This document shows, in pieces, positions 24,698 through 33,334 of a DNA stretch of 64,000 nucleotides (position 1 is its first letter; each line of letters starts with the position of its first letter). This DNA is from Kitasatospora sp. NBC_00315 (GTDB lineage Bacteria > Actinomycetota > Actinomycetes > Streptomycetales > Streptomycetaceae). A model generated the notes under the pieces. It had not been told where the DNA came from, did no database searches, and saw only the letters and a list, made by a program, of their open reading frames with translations. The stretch lies in NCBI RefSeq assembly GCF_041435095.1, contig NZ_CP108025.1, positions 6,510,001 through 6,574,000 on the forward strand, read 5' to 3'. Made by a program: the position numbers and the translations under genes.

Positions 24698-25942
24698 ATG
24701 ACGCTGCCGGCCGACCCGACGGCCCAGTCCCCCGCCAACCGGTCCCCCGCCAACAGAACCCCCGCCAACAGAACCCCCGCCAACCGGACCCCGACCGATC
24801 GGACCCCCGCCGACCGGCCCGCCACGGAGGCGGCCGGGGGCGGGCTCCCCGGCGCGGACCGGCTCCCGGCCGGTGCGCCCGCCGCCGCCCCGGCGCCCCC
24901 CGAGCCGCAGGCCGTCCTCGCTCCGGTCAGCGACGCGGCCGTGTTCCTGGTCGTGACGGTCGCCCCCGGCGGCGAGGCGGTGGTCCGGGAACTGCTGCCG
25001 GATCTCGCCGGGCTGCGCCGGTCGGTCGGCTCGCGGGTGCCCGCCGGTGCGCTGACCTGCGTCACCAGCATCGGTTCGGGGCTCTGGGACCGGACGTTCG
25101 GCGGACCGCGCCCGGCCGGGCTGCACCCGTTCCGGGAGTTCGCCGGGGACCGGCACCGCGCCGTCTCCACGCCCGGCGACCTGCTCTTCCACATTCGCGC
25201 CCAGCGGATGGACCTCTGCTTCGAACTGGCCGTCCAGATCGCCGACCGGCTCGCCGGGGCCGCCGAGGTCGTGGACGAGGTGCACGGTTTCAAGTACTTC
25301 GACGAGCGGGACCTCATGGGCTTCGTCGACGGCACCGAGAACCCGGTCGGCCGGGCCGCCGAGGCCGCCGTCGTGATCGGCGCGGAGGACCGTGAGTTCG
25401 CCGGCGGAAGCTACGTCGTGGTGCAGAAGTACGTCCACGACATGCGGGCGTGGAACGCGCTGCCGGTCGAGGAGCAGGAGAAGGTGATCGGCCGCACCAA
25501 GTCCTCGAACATCGAGCTGGACGACGACGCCAAACCGGCCGACTCGCACGTGGCGCTGAACACCGTCACCGCCGCCGACGGCTCCCAGCTGCAGATCCTG
25601 CGCGACAACATGCCCTGGGGAACGGCCGGCCAGGGCGAGTTCGGTACCTACTTCATCGCGTACTCCCGCACCCCCGACGTCACCGAGCGGATGCTGGAGA
25701 ACATGTTCGTCGGCAGCCCGCCGGGCACCTACGACCGCATTCTCGACTTCTCCTCGGCCGTCACCGGATCACTCTTCTTCACCCCCTCCGCCGCCTTGCT
25801 CGGCGACCTGCCCGATGCCCCTGGGCGGGCGGCGTCCGCCCACCGCCCGGAGGCCGTTGCCATCGCGACGGGCGGCGCGGGCACCCGCGCCGCCGACGGC
25901 TCGCTGGGCATCGGCAGCCTGAAAAGGAGCAACCCCCGATGA
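24698..25942 (+). CDS. DyP-type haem peroxidase, encapsulin cargo
   Basis: The 414-residue protein has the DyP catalytic motif GFVDGTENP (distal Asp), DSHVALNTVT with the proximal haem His, and the FIAYSRTPDVTERMLENMFVG segment. Its extreme C-terminus, DGSLGIGSLKRSNPR, is the kind of cargo-loading peptide that docks peroxidases inside encapsulin shells. The next gene, overlapping by ATGA, is the shell. The N-terminal 50 residues are an added repeat of S/TPANR pentapeptides plus a Pro/Ala linker, absent from typical DyP enzymes. It oxidises dyes or phenols with hydrogen peroxide. The natural substrate is unknown. Confidence 0.92.
   Translation: MTLPADPTAQSPANRSPANRTPANRTPANRTPTDRTPADRPATEAAGGGLPGADRLPAGAPAAAPAPPEPQAVLAPVSDAAVFLVVTVAPGGEAVVRELLPDLAGLRRSVGSRVPAGALTCVTSIGSGLWDRTFGGPRPAGLHPFREFAGDRHRAVSTPGDLLFHIRAQRMDLCFELAVQIADRLAGAAEVVDEVHGFKYFDERDLMGFVDGTENPVGRAAEAAVVIGAEDREFAGGSYVVVQKYVHDMRAWNALPVEEQEKVIGRTKSSNIELDDDAKPADSHVALNTVTAADGSQLQILRDNMPWGTAGQGEFGTYFIAYSRTPDVTERMLENMFVGSPPGTYDRILDFSSAVTGSLFFTPSAALLGDLPDAPGRAASAHRPEAVAIATGGAGTRAADGSLGIGSLKRSNPR
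24729..24818 (+). repeat. 15-bp minisatellite in the peroxidase 5' end
   Basis: Four close copies of a CCCCCGCCAACAGAA-like 15-bp unit (24729-24788) and two diverged copies (to 24818) encode S/TPANR and TPTDR/TPADR pentapeptides in frame. Confidence 0.85.
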
Positions 25943-26751
25943 ACAACCTGCACCGCGAACTGGCGCCCATCTCCGCCGCGGCCTGGGCCGAGATCGAGGA
26001 GGAGGTCAGGCGCACCTTCACCCTGCACGTCGCCGGGCGCCGCGTCGTCGACCTGCGCGGACCGGAGGGACCAACCCTCTCGGCGGTCGGGATCGGCCAC
26101 CTCGACGACCTCGACCCGCCGGTCGAGGGCGCCGTCGCGCACGCGCGCCGCTCCCAGCCGATGGTGGAGCTGCGGGTGCCCTTCACCGTCGACCGGCGGG
26201 CGGTGGACGACGTGGAACGCGGCGCCAAGGACTCCGACTGGCAGCCGGTGAAGGACGCGGCGCTGACCATGGCCCGCGCCGAGGACCGGGTGGTCTTCGA
26301 CGGCTACCGGCCCGCCGCCGTCGCCGGGATCCGGGAGGCGTCGACCAATCCGGCGCTGACCCTGCCCGAGGACGTCCGCGAGTACCCGAACGCCGTCAGC
26401 CGGGCCCTCACCGCGCTGCGGCTGGCCGGCGTGAGCGGCCCCTATTCGCTGCTGCTCGGGGCCGAGGCGTACACCGCCGTCAACGAGACCTCCGACCACG
26501 GCTACCCGGTGCACAACCACCTGGCCCGGCTGCTCGACGGGGAGATCATCTGGGCGCCCGCGATCGAGGGCGCGTTCCTGCTCTCCACCCGCGGCGGGGA
26601 CTACGAGCTGCACCTCGGACAGGACCTGGCGATCGGTTACCACGCGCACGACACCGAGAGCGTCCAGCTGTACCTCCAGGAGTCGCTGACCTTCCTGATG
26701 TACACGGGTGAGGCGGTCGTCAGCCTCGCGCACGCGGCGCGGCCGGCCTGA
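25939..26751 (+). CDS. Family 1 encapsulin shell protein
   Basis: The 270-residue protein has the HK97-like encapsulin signature: NNLHRELAPISAAAWAEIEEEVRRTFTLHVAGRRVVDLRGP at the N-terminus, GAKDSDWQPVKDAALTMARAEDRVVFDGY in the E-loop/P-domain region, and QDLAIGYHAHDTESVQLYLQESLTFLMYTGEA at the end. Shells of this length form 60-subunit, roughly 24-nm compartments. ATG 25939 overlaps the peroxidase stop, so cargo and shell are made together. The role is probably peroxide or oxidative stress defence. Confidence 0.94.
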   Translation: MNNLHRELAPISAAAWAEIEEEVRRTFTLHVAGRRVVDLRGPEGPTLSAVGIGHLDDLDPPVEGAVAHARRSQPMVELRVPFTVDRRAVDDVERGAKDSDWQPVKDAALTMARAEDRVVFDGYRPAAVAGIREASTNPALTLPEDVREYPNAVSRALTALRLAGVSGPYSLLLGAEAYTAVNETSDHGYPVHNHLARLLDGEIIWAPAIEGAFLLSTRGGDYELHLGQDLAIGYHAHDTESVQLYLQESLTFLMYTGEAVVSLAHAARPA

Positions 26752-26786
26752 CGGCCGCCGTGGCCGGTGCGGGCATCCGTCGCCGC

Positions 26787-26827
26787 CCGGGCCCCAGCCG
26801 GTCGCTCCCGCTCAGGCGGGGGCCCGG
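26787..26827. terminator. Hairpin between convergent encapsulin and helicase genes
   Basis: CCGGGCCCC (26787-26795) pairs with GGGGCCCGG (26819-26827). It is placed to stop transcription from both sides. Confidence 0.5.
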
Positions 26828-26843
26828 CGGGGGCCCGGCGAGC

Positions 26844-29060
26844 TCAGGCGGACCCGAGCTCCACCCGGCGAAGGAACGGGCTGGGCTCGCCGTGCCAGGA
26901 CACGTACAGGGCCTCGCGGGCCCGGGTGCAGGCGACGAACAGCAGGCTCAGCTCGCCGAGCAGGTCCTCGCGGTGCTGCTGGGCGTCCACCTCCACCGGT
27001 GTGAGGGCGTTGCGCATCGGGACGACGCCCTCCGACACGCCGGCCACCGCCATGCAGCGGAACTCCAGGCCCTTGAGGCGGTGCATGGTGCCGATCCGCA
27101 CGCACCCCTCCTCGCCGGCCGGCGAGGAGGCCCCCGTCACGGCGTCGGTCACGGCGCCCGTCACGGCGGCCGGGATGCCGGCCCGGGTGAGGGCGGCGGC
27201 GACGTCCCGGCCGAACTGGACGAACCGGACGGCGATGCCGATCTGGTCGGCGGGTATCGCGCTGACCGTCAGCCACTGCGACACCTGCTGCGCCAGGGCG
27301 TCGAGCTCGGCGGCCTTGGTCGGGTGGCCGGAGGTCACCGGGCGGCTGCCGTGGAAGGCGGAGCGGTAGTCACCGAGGCGATCCGCGCCGCCGTCCATGT
27401 CGTCGACCGCCTCACCCGCGAGCAGGGCGGTGGCCCAGGCGACGATCTCGTGCGTGGAGCGGTAGTTGATCCGGAGCCGGTGCGAGCGGCCGGTGACGGC
27501 GATGCCCATGCCGCGCAGCGACACCTTGTTCCCGTAGATCCGCTGGTGGGGGTCGCCGGCGATGAACAGGTCGTCCGGGCGGCCGGGTTCGGTGGCGGCG
27601 CGCAGCAGGCGCCACTGGGCCGGGTGGAGGTCCTGCGCCTCGTCGACGAGGACGTGCCGGAACAGCCGGCGGCCGCCGTCGGTGCCCCGCGCGTCCAGGA
27701 TCCGCGCGGCCTCGTCGCACACCTGGTGGAAGGTCCAGGTGTCGGCGGCCCGGAGCTCCTCGGTGAACGCGGTGACGGCACGCCAGACCTCGGCCCGCTT
27801 GAGCGGCCCGAGTGCCGTGCCGCGTCCGGCCCTTGACGCCCTGAGGTACTCCTCGGCAGTGCCGATCGACTGGGCGAGCACGACGTGCCGCCACTCCTGG
27901 TCCAGGAACTCCGCGCTGTGCCCGAGGCCGAGCCGGCGGGCGATCCGGCCCCAACGGGCCGTGACGGCACGCTGGTCGGTGAGGATGCTGAGGCGCCGGG
28001 TGCCCCGGCTGCCGCGCAGGATCTCGGCGGCGAGCGCGTCGATGTTGACCACCCGGACCCGGCGGCGCTGTTCCGGGTCCGTCATCAACAGGTTCAGGCT
28101 GCGCTGGAGTTCGGCGGCGAGATCCCGGGTGAAGGTGGTCAGCAGGATCGAGTCGTCGGGGGTGTCGTCGGGGAGTGCGGCGGCCAGGTGGGCCGCGCGG
28201 TGCAGGGCGACGACGGTCTTTCCGGTGCCGGGTCCGCCGGTGACCCGGGCCGGCCCGCTGAACGAGGGGCGGTAGGCGATCCGGTGCTGGGAGGGGTGCA
28301 GGAAGACCCGCCAGGCGTCGAAGGGACGCTCCAGCAGTTCCATCAGTTCGGCCGGTCCGGAGACCAGCGTGATCCGGCCCCGGGCCCGGGCCATCGCGGC
28401 GGTCAGACCGTCCTTCGGGGAGTCGTCGCCGGCGCCGGCGCCGGCGGTGCTCCCGGAGCCGGCGGCGAGCTGGGTCTGCACGATCTCGCGCCAGACGTCC
28501 TCGGCGCTCATGCCGGCGGCCAGCCCGAACAGCACGTCGTGCTGGTGTTCGGGGAGGATCGGGCGCAGCGCGTCCAGCAGTTCCTCCGAGTCGAGCCGGC
28601 GGGCGATCGGCAGGATCTGGGCGTCGATGCCGAGCCGGGTCAGGTCGCTGTCGGAGACGTGGGCGAACAGCGGGCGGGCGACGCCGTCCCCGGTGGCCCG
28701 GGCCAGCCCGGGGCCGAGCTGTTCCAGTGCGATGTCGTTGCGCAGTTCGATGCCCTCGGTCGCCGCGTTGACGGTGGCCCGGTGCTTGAGCGCCCAGTCG
28801 ATCGCGTCGTCGTGCGGCAGGACCTTCAGCAGCAGGAAGCTGTCGCCGTCCTCGGGGGCCAGTACGACCCCGCGGTAGAACCGGTCGATCCGGATGGTCT
28901 TCAGCCGGGCGTCCCGGGCGTGGTTCAGCTTCTCCAGGTGCTGCCCGGTGGCCGAGGAGTGCTCGAACTTGTCGAAGGCGTCGGCGACCTTCGTGCGCAC
29001 CTTCTTCTCCAACTGGGCGAACTCGCGCAGGAAGTCCTTGTGGAGCCCGAGCGTCGGCAT
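26844..29060 (-). CDS. UvrD/Rep-type SF1 helicase with a RelE-like N-terminal domain
   Basis: The 738-residue protein has two parts. Residues 1-95 (LHKDFLREFAQLEKKVRTKVADAF, LKTIRIDRFYRGVVL, FLLLKVLPHDDAIDWA) look like a RelE/HigB-type toxin fold. From residue 240 it is an SF1A helicase: Walker A GGPGTGKT (275-282), DEAQD (473-477), the Q-motif-like PSQHRIAY, YRSTHEIVAWA, TMHRLKGLEF and VACTRAREALYVS. A middle linker of about 140 residues is not recognised. Family knowledge says such helicases translocate on DNA. A RelE-like module suggests ribosome or RNA contact, or a defence or repair role. GAGAGGA supports the ATG at 29060. Confidence 0.83.
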   Translation of the reverse strand: MPTLGLHKDFLREFAQLEKKVRTKVADAFDKFEHSSATGQHLEKLNHARDARLKTIRIDRFYRGVVLAPEDGDSFLLLKVLPHDDAIDWALKHRATVNAATEGIELRNDIALEQLGPGLARATGDGVARPLFAHVSDSDLTRLGIDAQILPIARRLDSEELLDALRPILPEHQHDVLFGLAAGMSAEDVWREIVQTQLAAGSGSTAGAGAGDDSPKDGLTAAMARARGRITLVSGPAELMELLERPFDAWRVFLHPSQHRIAYRPSFSGPARVTGGPGTGKTVVALHRAAHLAAALPDDTPDDSILLTTFTRDLAAELQRSLNLLMTDPEQRRRVRVVNIDALAAEILRGSRGTRRLSILTDQRAVTARWGRIARRLGLGHSAEFLDQEWRHVVLAQSIGTAEEYLRASRAGRGTALGPLKRAEVWRAVTAFTEELRAADTWTFHQVCDEAARILDARGTDGGRRLFRHVLVDEAQDLHPAQWRLLRAATEPGRPDDLFIAGDPHQRIYGNKVSLRGMGIAVTGRSHRLRINYRSTHEIVAWATALLAGEAVDDMDGGADRLGDYRSAFHGSRPVTSGHPTKAAELDALAQQVSQWLTVSAIPADQIGIAVRFVQFGRDVAAALTRAGIPAAVTGAVTDAVTGASSPAGEEGCVRIGTMHRLKGLEFRCMAVAGVSEGVVPMRNALTPVEVDAQQHREDLLGELSLLFVACTRAREALYVSWHGEPSPFLRRVELGSA

Positions 29061-29321
29061 GCGAAGTCCTCTCACGGCGTCGTCGGTCGGTGCGGACCCG
29101 GCACGGGATGATCACCCTACTGGTCCGCTCCGGGCACGACCGAAAGGGTGCGGCGGCCGGAAGCACCCCCGCAGGCGGCGCCACGGCGGTCGTGACGCGG
29201 GTGTGCTGGACAGCACCGGTGGCGAGGATGGCATGGTTCCCCCATGGCCTCCCCCGCACCGAGAGGGGCGGCCGCCGTGCTCCGGCCGCGCGCCGGGACC
29301 TTACGCGAAGGAGCCGACGCC

Positions 29322-30272
29322 GTGCGTCCCACCGCCCCAGAGCCGCGCTTCCTGGTGATCGGCGAGTGCGTCGCCGACATCGTCCGCACGCCCGGCCGGC
29401 CCGACCGGACGCACCCCGGCGGGAGCCCGGCCAACGTCGCGTACGGGCTGGCGCGGCTCGGCCGCCGGGCCGCGCTGGTGACCCAGCTCGGGGCGGACGC
29501 CGACGGCGAGTTGATCCGGGCCCACCTGGGCTCCGCCGGGGTGGAGGTCCTCACGGCCGGCGACGGTGCCCGGACGCCGGCCGCCGTGGTGACCCTGGAC
29601 GCCGAAGGACACGCCTCGTACGCCTTCGAGATCGGCTGGACGCTGAGCGCCGTGGCGGTGCCCTTCCGGCCGGACCACGTGCACATCGGATCGATCGCGG
29701 CGGTCACCGAGCCGGGCGCCGACACCGTCCTGGCGCAGGTGGAGTCGGTGCGGTCGGGTGCCTCGGTGAGCTACGACCCCAACGTGCGGCCCGCGCTGAT
29801 GGGTGACCACTCCCGGGCGGTGGCGCGGGTGGAGCGCTGCGTCGCGCTGAGCGACCTGGTGAAGGCCAGCGACCAGGATCTCGACTGGCTCTACCCGGGG
29901 CAGCCGTACGAGCGGATCGCCGAACGCTGGCTGGATCTCGGTCCGGGCACCGTCCTGGTCACCCGGGGCGGTGCCGGTTCGCTGGCCCTCGGCCGGCAGG
30001 GACGGGCGGAGGTCGCCGCGCGCGCCGTCACGGTGGCGGACACCGTCGGCGCGGGGGACTCCTACACGGCGGCGACCCTGGACGCGATGGCGCGCCTGGA
30101 CGCCCTCGGGAGCGCGAACCGGGCCCGGCCGGCCGGTTGGGACGCCGGAACGCTCGCGCGGATCGCCCGGTACGCGGGGGCGGCGGCCTCGGTCACCGTC
30201 TCCCGAGCGGGCGCCAACCCGCCGGACGCCGCCGAACTGCGGTCCGCGATGGGTGGGGCGGGGCTCGGCTAG
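29322..30272 (+). CDS. PfkB-family carbohydrate kinase
   Basis: The 316-residue enzyme has both PfkB signatures: THPGGSPANVAYGLARLG near the N-terminus, and VADTVGAGDSYTAATLDAM with the catalytic Asp near the C-terminus. It is closest in style to fructokinases. It should phosphorylate a sugar in the cytoplasm with ATP. GTG 29322 follows CGAAGGAG. The sugar ABC importer 650 bp downstream points the same way, and the kinase might act on its cargo, though the long gap argues against a single operon. Confidence 0.87.
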   Translation: MRPTAPEPRFLVIGECVADIVRTPGRPDRTHPGGSPANVAYGLARLGRRAALVTQLGADADGELIRAHLGSAGVEVLTAGDGARTPAAVVTLDAEGHASYAFEIGWTLSAVAVPFRPDHVHIGSIAAVTEPGADTVLAQVESVRSGASVSYDPNVRPALMGDHSRAVARVERCVALSDLVKASDQDLDWLYPGQPYERIAERWLDLGPGTVLVTRGGAGSLALGRQGRAEVAARAVTVADTVGAGDSYTAATLDAMARLDALGSANRARPAGWDAGTLARIARYAGAAASVTVSRAGANPPDAAELRSAMGGAGLG

Positions 30273-30588
30273 GGCGCCGGGTCGGCGAGGACGGCGCCGG
30301 TCCACGGGCCGGCTCGCCGGCGCACCCCCACGCCTTCGGCCACCGGCGCCCCGCGGGGGACGCGGCCCACCGGGAGGGTGGGCGATCCCGGCGACGAGCG
30401 GATCGCCCTCGCGCGGCGTGCGAGCAGTACGTATCGGGAACGAAGGCTTCTCGACGGCTTGTCCGTCCACGAATTGACGGGGTGGGCTACCCGTTCTTTT
30501 GTTCCGACGCGTAACCTATGCCGAGGGCGCGGCCGATCGGTCGGCGCCCTGCTCCTCCGAGCCCTCCGGGCCGGAGTTTCGAGCGGGC

Positions 30589-30604
30589 CTTGGTCCGTAC
30601 CAAG
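30589..30604. promoter_or_regulatory. Palindrome CTTGGT-CCGT-ACCAAG, candidate GntR/DasR-like site
   Basis: This is a perfect 6-bp inverted repeat with a TGGTCnnnACCA-like core. That shape is shared with DasR-responsive elements and chitinase promoter repeats of streptomycetes. Confidence 0.5.
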
Positions 30605-30670
30605 TGCCGATTTCGTTGCCTCCCGGTCACCTTCGAGGCGCCCTCTGCACCCCCAGCATCGATTCGGTAA

Positions 30671-30686
30671 AGAGGTCTAGTCCTCT
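30671..30686. promoter_or_regulatory. DasR-responsive-element-like palindrome
   Basis: AGAGGTCTAGTCCTCT matches 12 of 16 positions of the DasR consensus ACTGGTCTAGACCACT, including the GGTCTAG core. It is a near-perfect palindrome about 240 bp ahead of the importer start. Confidence 0.55.
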
Positions 30687-30928
30687 ATCTCGGGGTGGTG
30701 CACTCTGACTCACGCAGCAAGACGGCGCCCCGCGACCTCGACCGGACGCAGGCGCACACCCAGTGGAGTACCTGCTGCGGCCGCGCGCACGGCCGCACGC
30801 ACCAAACCGGACGACGACTCCGGGCCACGGCGGGCCGACCGTGCCACCCGGCCCCCACCTGCCCGTCCCCCACTCTCAGAAGCCCCCGCACCGGTGGCTT
30901 CAGATCAACGCAGAAAGCGGTAACTCCT

Positions 30929-32203
30929 GTGAACCGATCTGTACTTCTCCTCTCGGCGGCCTGTGCCACCGGTGCCCTGGTGCTCACGGGTTGCGGCAGC
31001 AGCACCAAGAGCGGCGGGGACTCCGCGGGCGGCACCACGACCATCAAGCTCGTCGCGGCCGACTACGGTGACAAGGCGTCAAACAGCTCGAAGACCTACT
31101 GGGACGCGGTCGCGACCGCCTTCACCGCGGCCAACCCGAAGATCAAGGTCGATGTCCAGGTCGTCAACTGGAACGACATCGACAAGCAGGTCAAGACGAT
31201 GATCCAGTCCGGCAACTACCCGGACGTCCTGCAGACCGGCGGCTACGCCGACAAGGTCGCCGACGACCTGCTCTACAAGGCCACCGACGTGCTCTCGCCG
31301 GCCACCCAGTCGAACTTCATCGACACCTTCTCCAAGGCCGGCCAGGTCAAGGGCACCCAGTACGGCATCCCGTTCGTCTCCTCGGCCCGCGCCTTCTTCT
31401 ACAACAAGGCGATCTTCACCCAGGCCGGCATCACCGAGGCCCCCAAGACCTGGGACGACGTGAAGAAGGACGCCGACCTGATCAAGGCCAAGGTCCCGGG
31501 CGTCACCCCCTACGCGCTGCCGCTCGGTCCCGAGGAGGCCCAGGGCGAGAGCATGATGTGGGAGCTCGGCAACGGTGGCGGGGTCACCGACGCCTCCGGC
31601 AAGTACACCATCAACTCGGCCGCCAACGTCGAGACCTTCAACTGGCTGAAGACCAACCTGGTCGCCACCGGTGACACCTACCCGAACCCGGCCACCACGG
31701 ACCGCAAGACCGCCTTCGCGGACTTCGCCGCCGGCAAGGCCGCGATGCTCAACGGTCACCCCTCGCTGATCCAGATGTCCAAGGACGGCAAGGTCGACTA
31801 CGGCACCGCCGCGATCCCCGGCAAGAGCGGCCCGCTGGCCTCCACCCTCGGCGTTGCCGACTGGATGATGGCGTTCAAGAAGAACGGCCACCAGGAGCAG
31901 GTCAAGTCGTTCCTCGACTTCGCCTTCAACAAGGAGAACACGCTCAAGTTCGACGAGCTGTACAACCTGATGCCGGTCACCAAGGACACCCTGGCCGACA
32001 TGACCGCCAGCGGCAAGCACGCCGACCTGGCCCCGTTCTTCGCCCTGCTCCCGCAGGCCTCCTTCTACCCGCTGGGCGACACCAGCTGGGACGCCGTCTC
32101 CGCCGAGATCAAGAAGAGCGGTGGCAGCGCGGTCTCCGGTGACCCGACCGCCGTCCTCGGCGACCTGCAGAAGAAGGCCGAAGCCGCGGTCGCGAACAAG
32201 TAA
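30929..32203 (+). CDS. Sugar ABC transporter substrate-binding lipoprotein
   Basis: The 424-residue extracellular protein has a lipoprotein signal (LLLSAACATGALVLTGC) and the carbohydrate-binding family 1 pattern: FTAANPKIKVDVQVVNWNDIDKQVKTMIQSGNYPDVLQTG, YGIPFVSSARAFFYNKAIFTQAGI and FADFAAGKAAMLNGHP. It captures an oligosaccharide or amino sugar outside the membrane. The sugar is not shown by the sequence, but DasR-like sites upstream hint at N-acetylglucosamine or chito-oligosaccharides. Two permeases follow and no ATPase gene, so it probably uses a shared MsiK-type ATPase. Confidence 0.9.
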   Translation: MNRSVLLLSAACATGALVLTGCGSSTKSGGDSAGGTTTIKLVAADYGDKASNSSKTYWDAVATAFTAANPKIKVDVQVVNWNDIDKQVKTMIQSGNYPDVLQTGGYADKVADDLLYKATDVLSPATQSNFIDTFSKAGQVKGTQYGIPFVSSARAFFYNKAIFTQAGITEAPKTWDDVKKDADLIKAKVPGVTPYALPLGPEEAQGESMMWELGNGGGVTDASGKYTINSAANVETFNWLKTNLVATGDTYPNPATTDRKTAFADFAAGKAAMLNGHPSLIQMSKDGKVDYGTAAIPGKSGPLASTLGVADWMMAFKKNGHQEQVKSFLDFAFNKENTLKFDELYNLMPVTKDTLADMTASGKHADLAPFFALLPQASFYPLGDTSWDAVSAEIKKSGGSAVSGDPTAVLGDLQKKAEAAVANK

Positions 32204-32398
32204 CACCCCTCGGGCCGGTGCCGGCCACCACACCGGCACCGGCCCGACGCCGCACCACCGCTCCGCCCCGTACCGCCGCTCCTTCGAGCCGCACCCGCGC
32301 GTACCCCTCGTACTCCGCGTCGCAGGCACGTACCGCGCCCCACCACCGCACACCGTGTGCCGGCCGACGCCGCGCACACCAAGGGAAGGCCTTACCCC

Positions 32399-33334
32399 GT
32401 GTCGCTCAAGACCGCCGAGCCCGGTGCCGACCGGGCACGCCGGGGCACTCCGGCGGGCAGGCGCTCCGGCCTGGCCCGGCTCGGTCCGCTGCCCTGGATC
32501 GCCCCTGCCGTTCTGTTGATCCTGTTCGTGGTGCTCTGGCCCGTCTACGAGATGGTCCACACCTCGTTCCTGCGCATCAGCACCACCGGCTTCGTCCGCG
32601 GGACGGCCGGCTTCGACAAGTACACCAAGCTGTTCGACGAGCCCGACTTCCTGCCCGTGCTCGGCTGGACGGTCATCTGGACCGTCGCCGTCGTCATCCT
32701 CACCATGGTGCTCTCGCTCGCCCTGGCGCAGCTGTTCAACCAGCAGTTCCCCGGCCGCCGGCTCACCCGCTGGGCACTGATCGCGCCCTGGGCCGCCTCC
32801 GTGCTGATGACCGCCATCGGCTTCAAGTGGATGCTCGACCGCACCGCCGGCGTCCTCAACACGGCGCTCACCGACCTCGGCATCATCGACCACCCCCAGG
32901 ACTGGCTCGGCGACCCCGGCTCCGCCAAGCCCTGGATGATGCTCGTCGCCGTCTTCGTCTCGCTGCCGTTCACCACCTACACCCTCCTGGCCGGCCTGCA
33001 GACCGTGCCCGCCGAGGTCTACGAGGCCGCCAAGGTCGACGGCACCGGCCCCTGGCAGACCTACCGGCTGATCACCCTGCCCCTGCTGCGCCCGGCCCTG
33101 CTCGTCGGCCTGGTCATCAACCTGATCAACGTCTTCAACTCCTTCCCCGTCATCTGGGGCATGACCCAGGGCGGTCCGAACAGCGACACGGCCACCAGCA
33201 CCGTCTTCGCCTTCCAGCTGATGAACACCGACATCGGTGAGTCGGCGGCCATGTCCGTCATCAACTTCGGCCTGGTCGTACTCATGGTCCTGGTCTTCCT
33301 CAAGGTCAGCCGCTGGAACCAGGAGGAGAACTGA
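32399..33334 (+). CDS. Sugar ABC transporter permease (MalF type)
   Basis: The 311-residue membrane protein has six segments (PLPWIAPAVLLILFVVLWPVY first) and the EAA loop YEAAKVDGTGPWQTYRLITLPLLRP that contacts the ATPase. Between the segments, FNSFPVIWGMTQGGP is typical of MalF-like subunits. GTG 32399 is chosen, preceded by AAGGGAAGG. It pairs with the next gene, whose ATG overlaps its stop (TGATG). Confidence 0.9.
   Translation: MSLKTAEPGADRARRGTPAGRRSGLARLGPLPWIAPAVLLILFVVLWPVYEMVHTSFLRISTTGFVRGTAGFDKYTKLFDEPDFLPVLGWTVIWTVAVVILTMVLSLALAQLFNQQFPGRRLTRWALIAPWAASVLMTAIGFKWMLDRTAGVLNTALTDLGIIDHPQDWLGDPGSAKPWMMLVAVFVSLPFTTYTLLAGLQTVPAEVYEAAKVDGTGPWQTYRLITLPLLRPALLVGLVINLINVFNSFPVIWGMTQGGPNSDTATSTVFAFQLMNTDIGESAAMSVINFGLVVLMVLVFLKVSRWNQEEN

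Larger units (their letters stand above)
30273..30928. other. Long regulatory region ahead of a sugar ABC importer
   Basis: No gene is supported in these 656 bp. The region contains two palindromic operator candidates (30589-30604 and 30671-30686) and an isolated TTGACG hexamer at 30473-30478. The leader from 30690 to the start codon is about 240 bp long and without an obvious riboswitch. Confidence 0.6.

Noticed and set aside
24729..24818. Possible CRISPR-like array
   Set aside because: The 15-bp units are contiguous without spacers and encode pentapeptides in frame, so it is a coding minisatellite.
30499..30708. Short plus-strand frame in the sugar importer leader
   Set aside because: It has no ribosome site and no conserved features. 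The interval contains operator-like palindromes instead.
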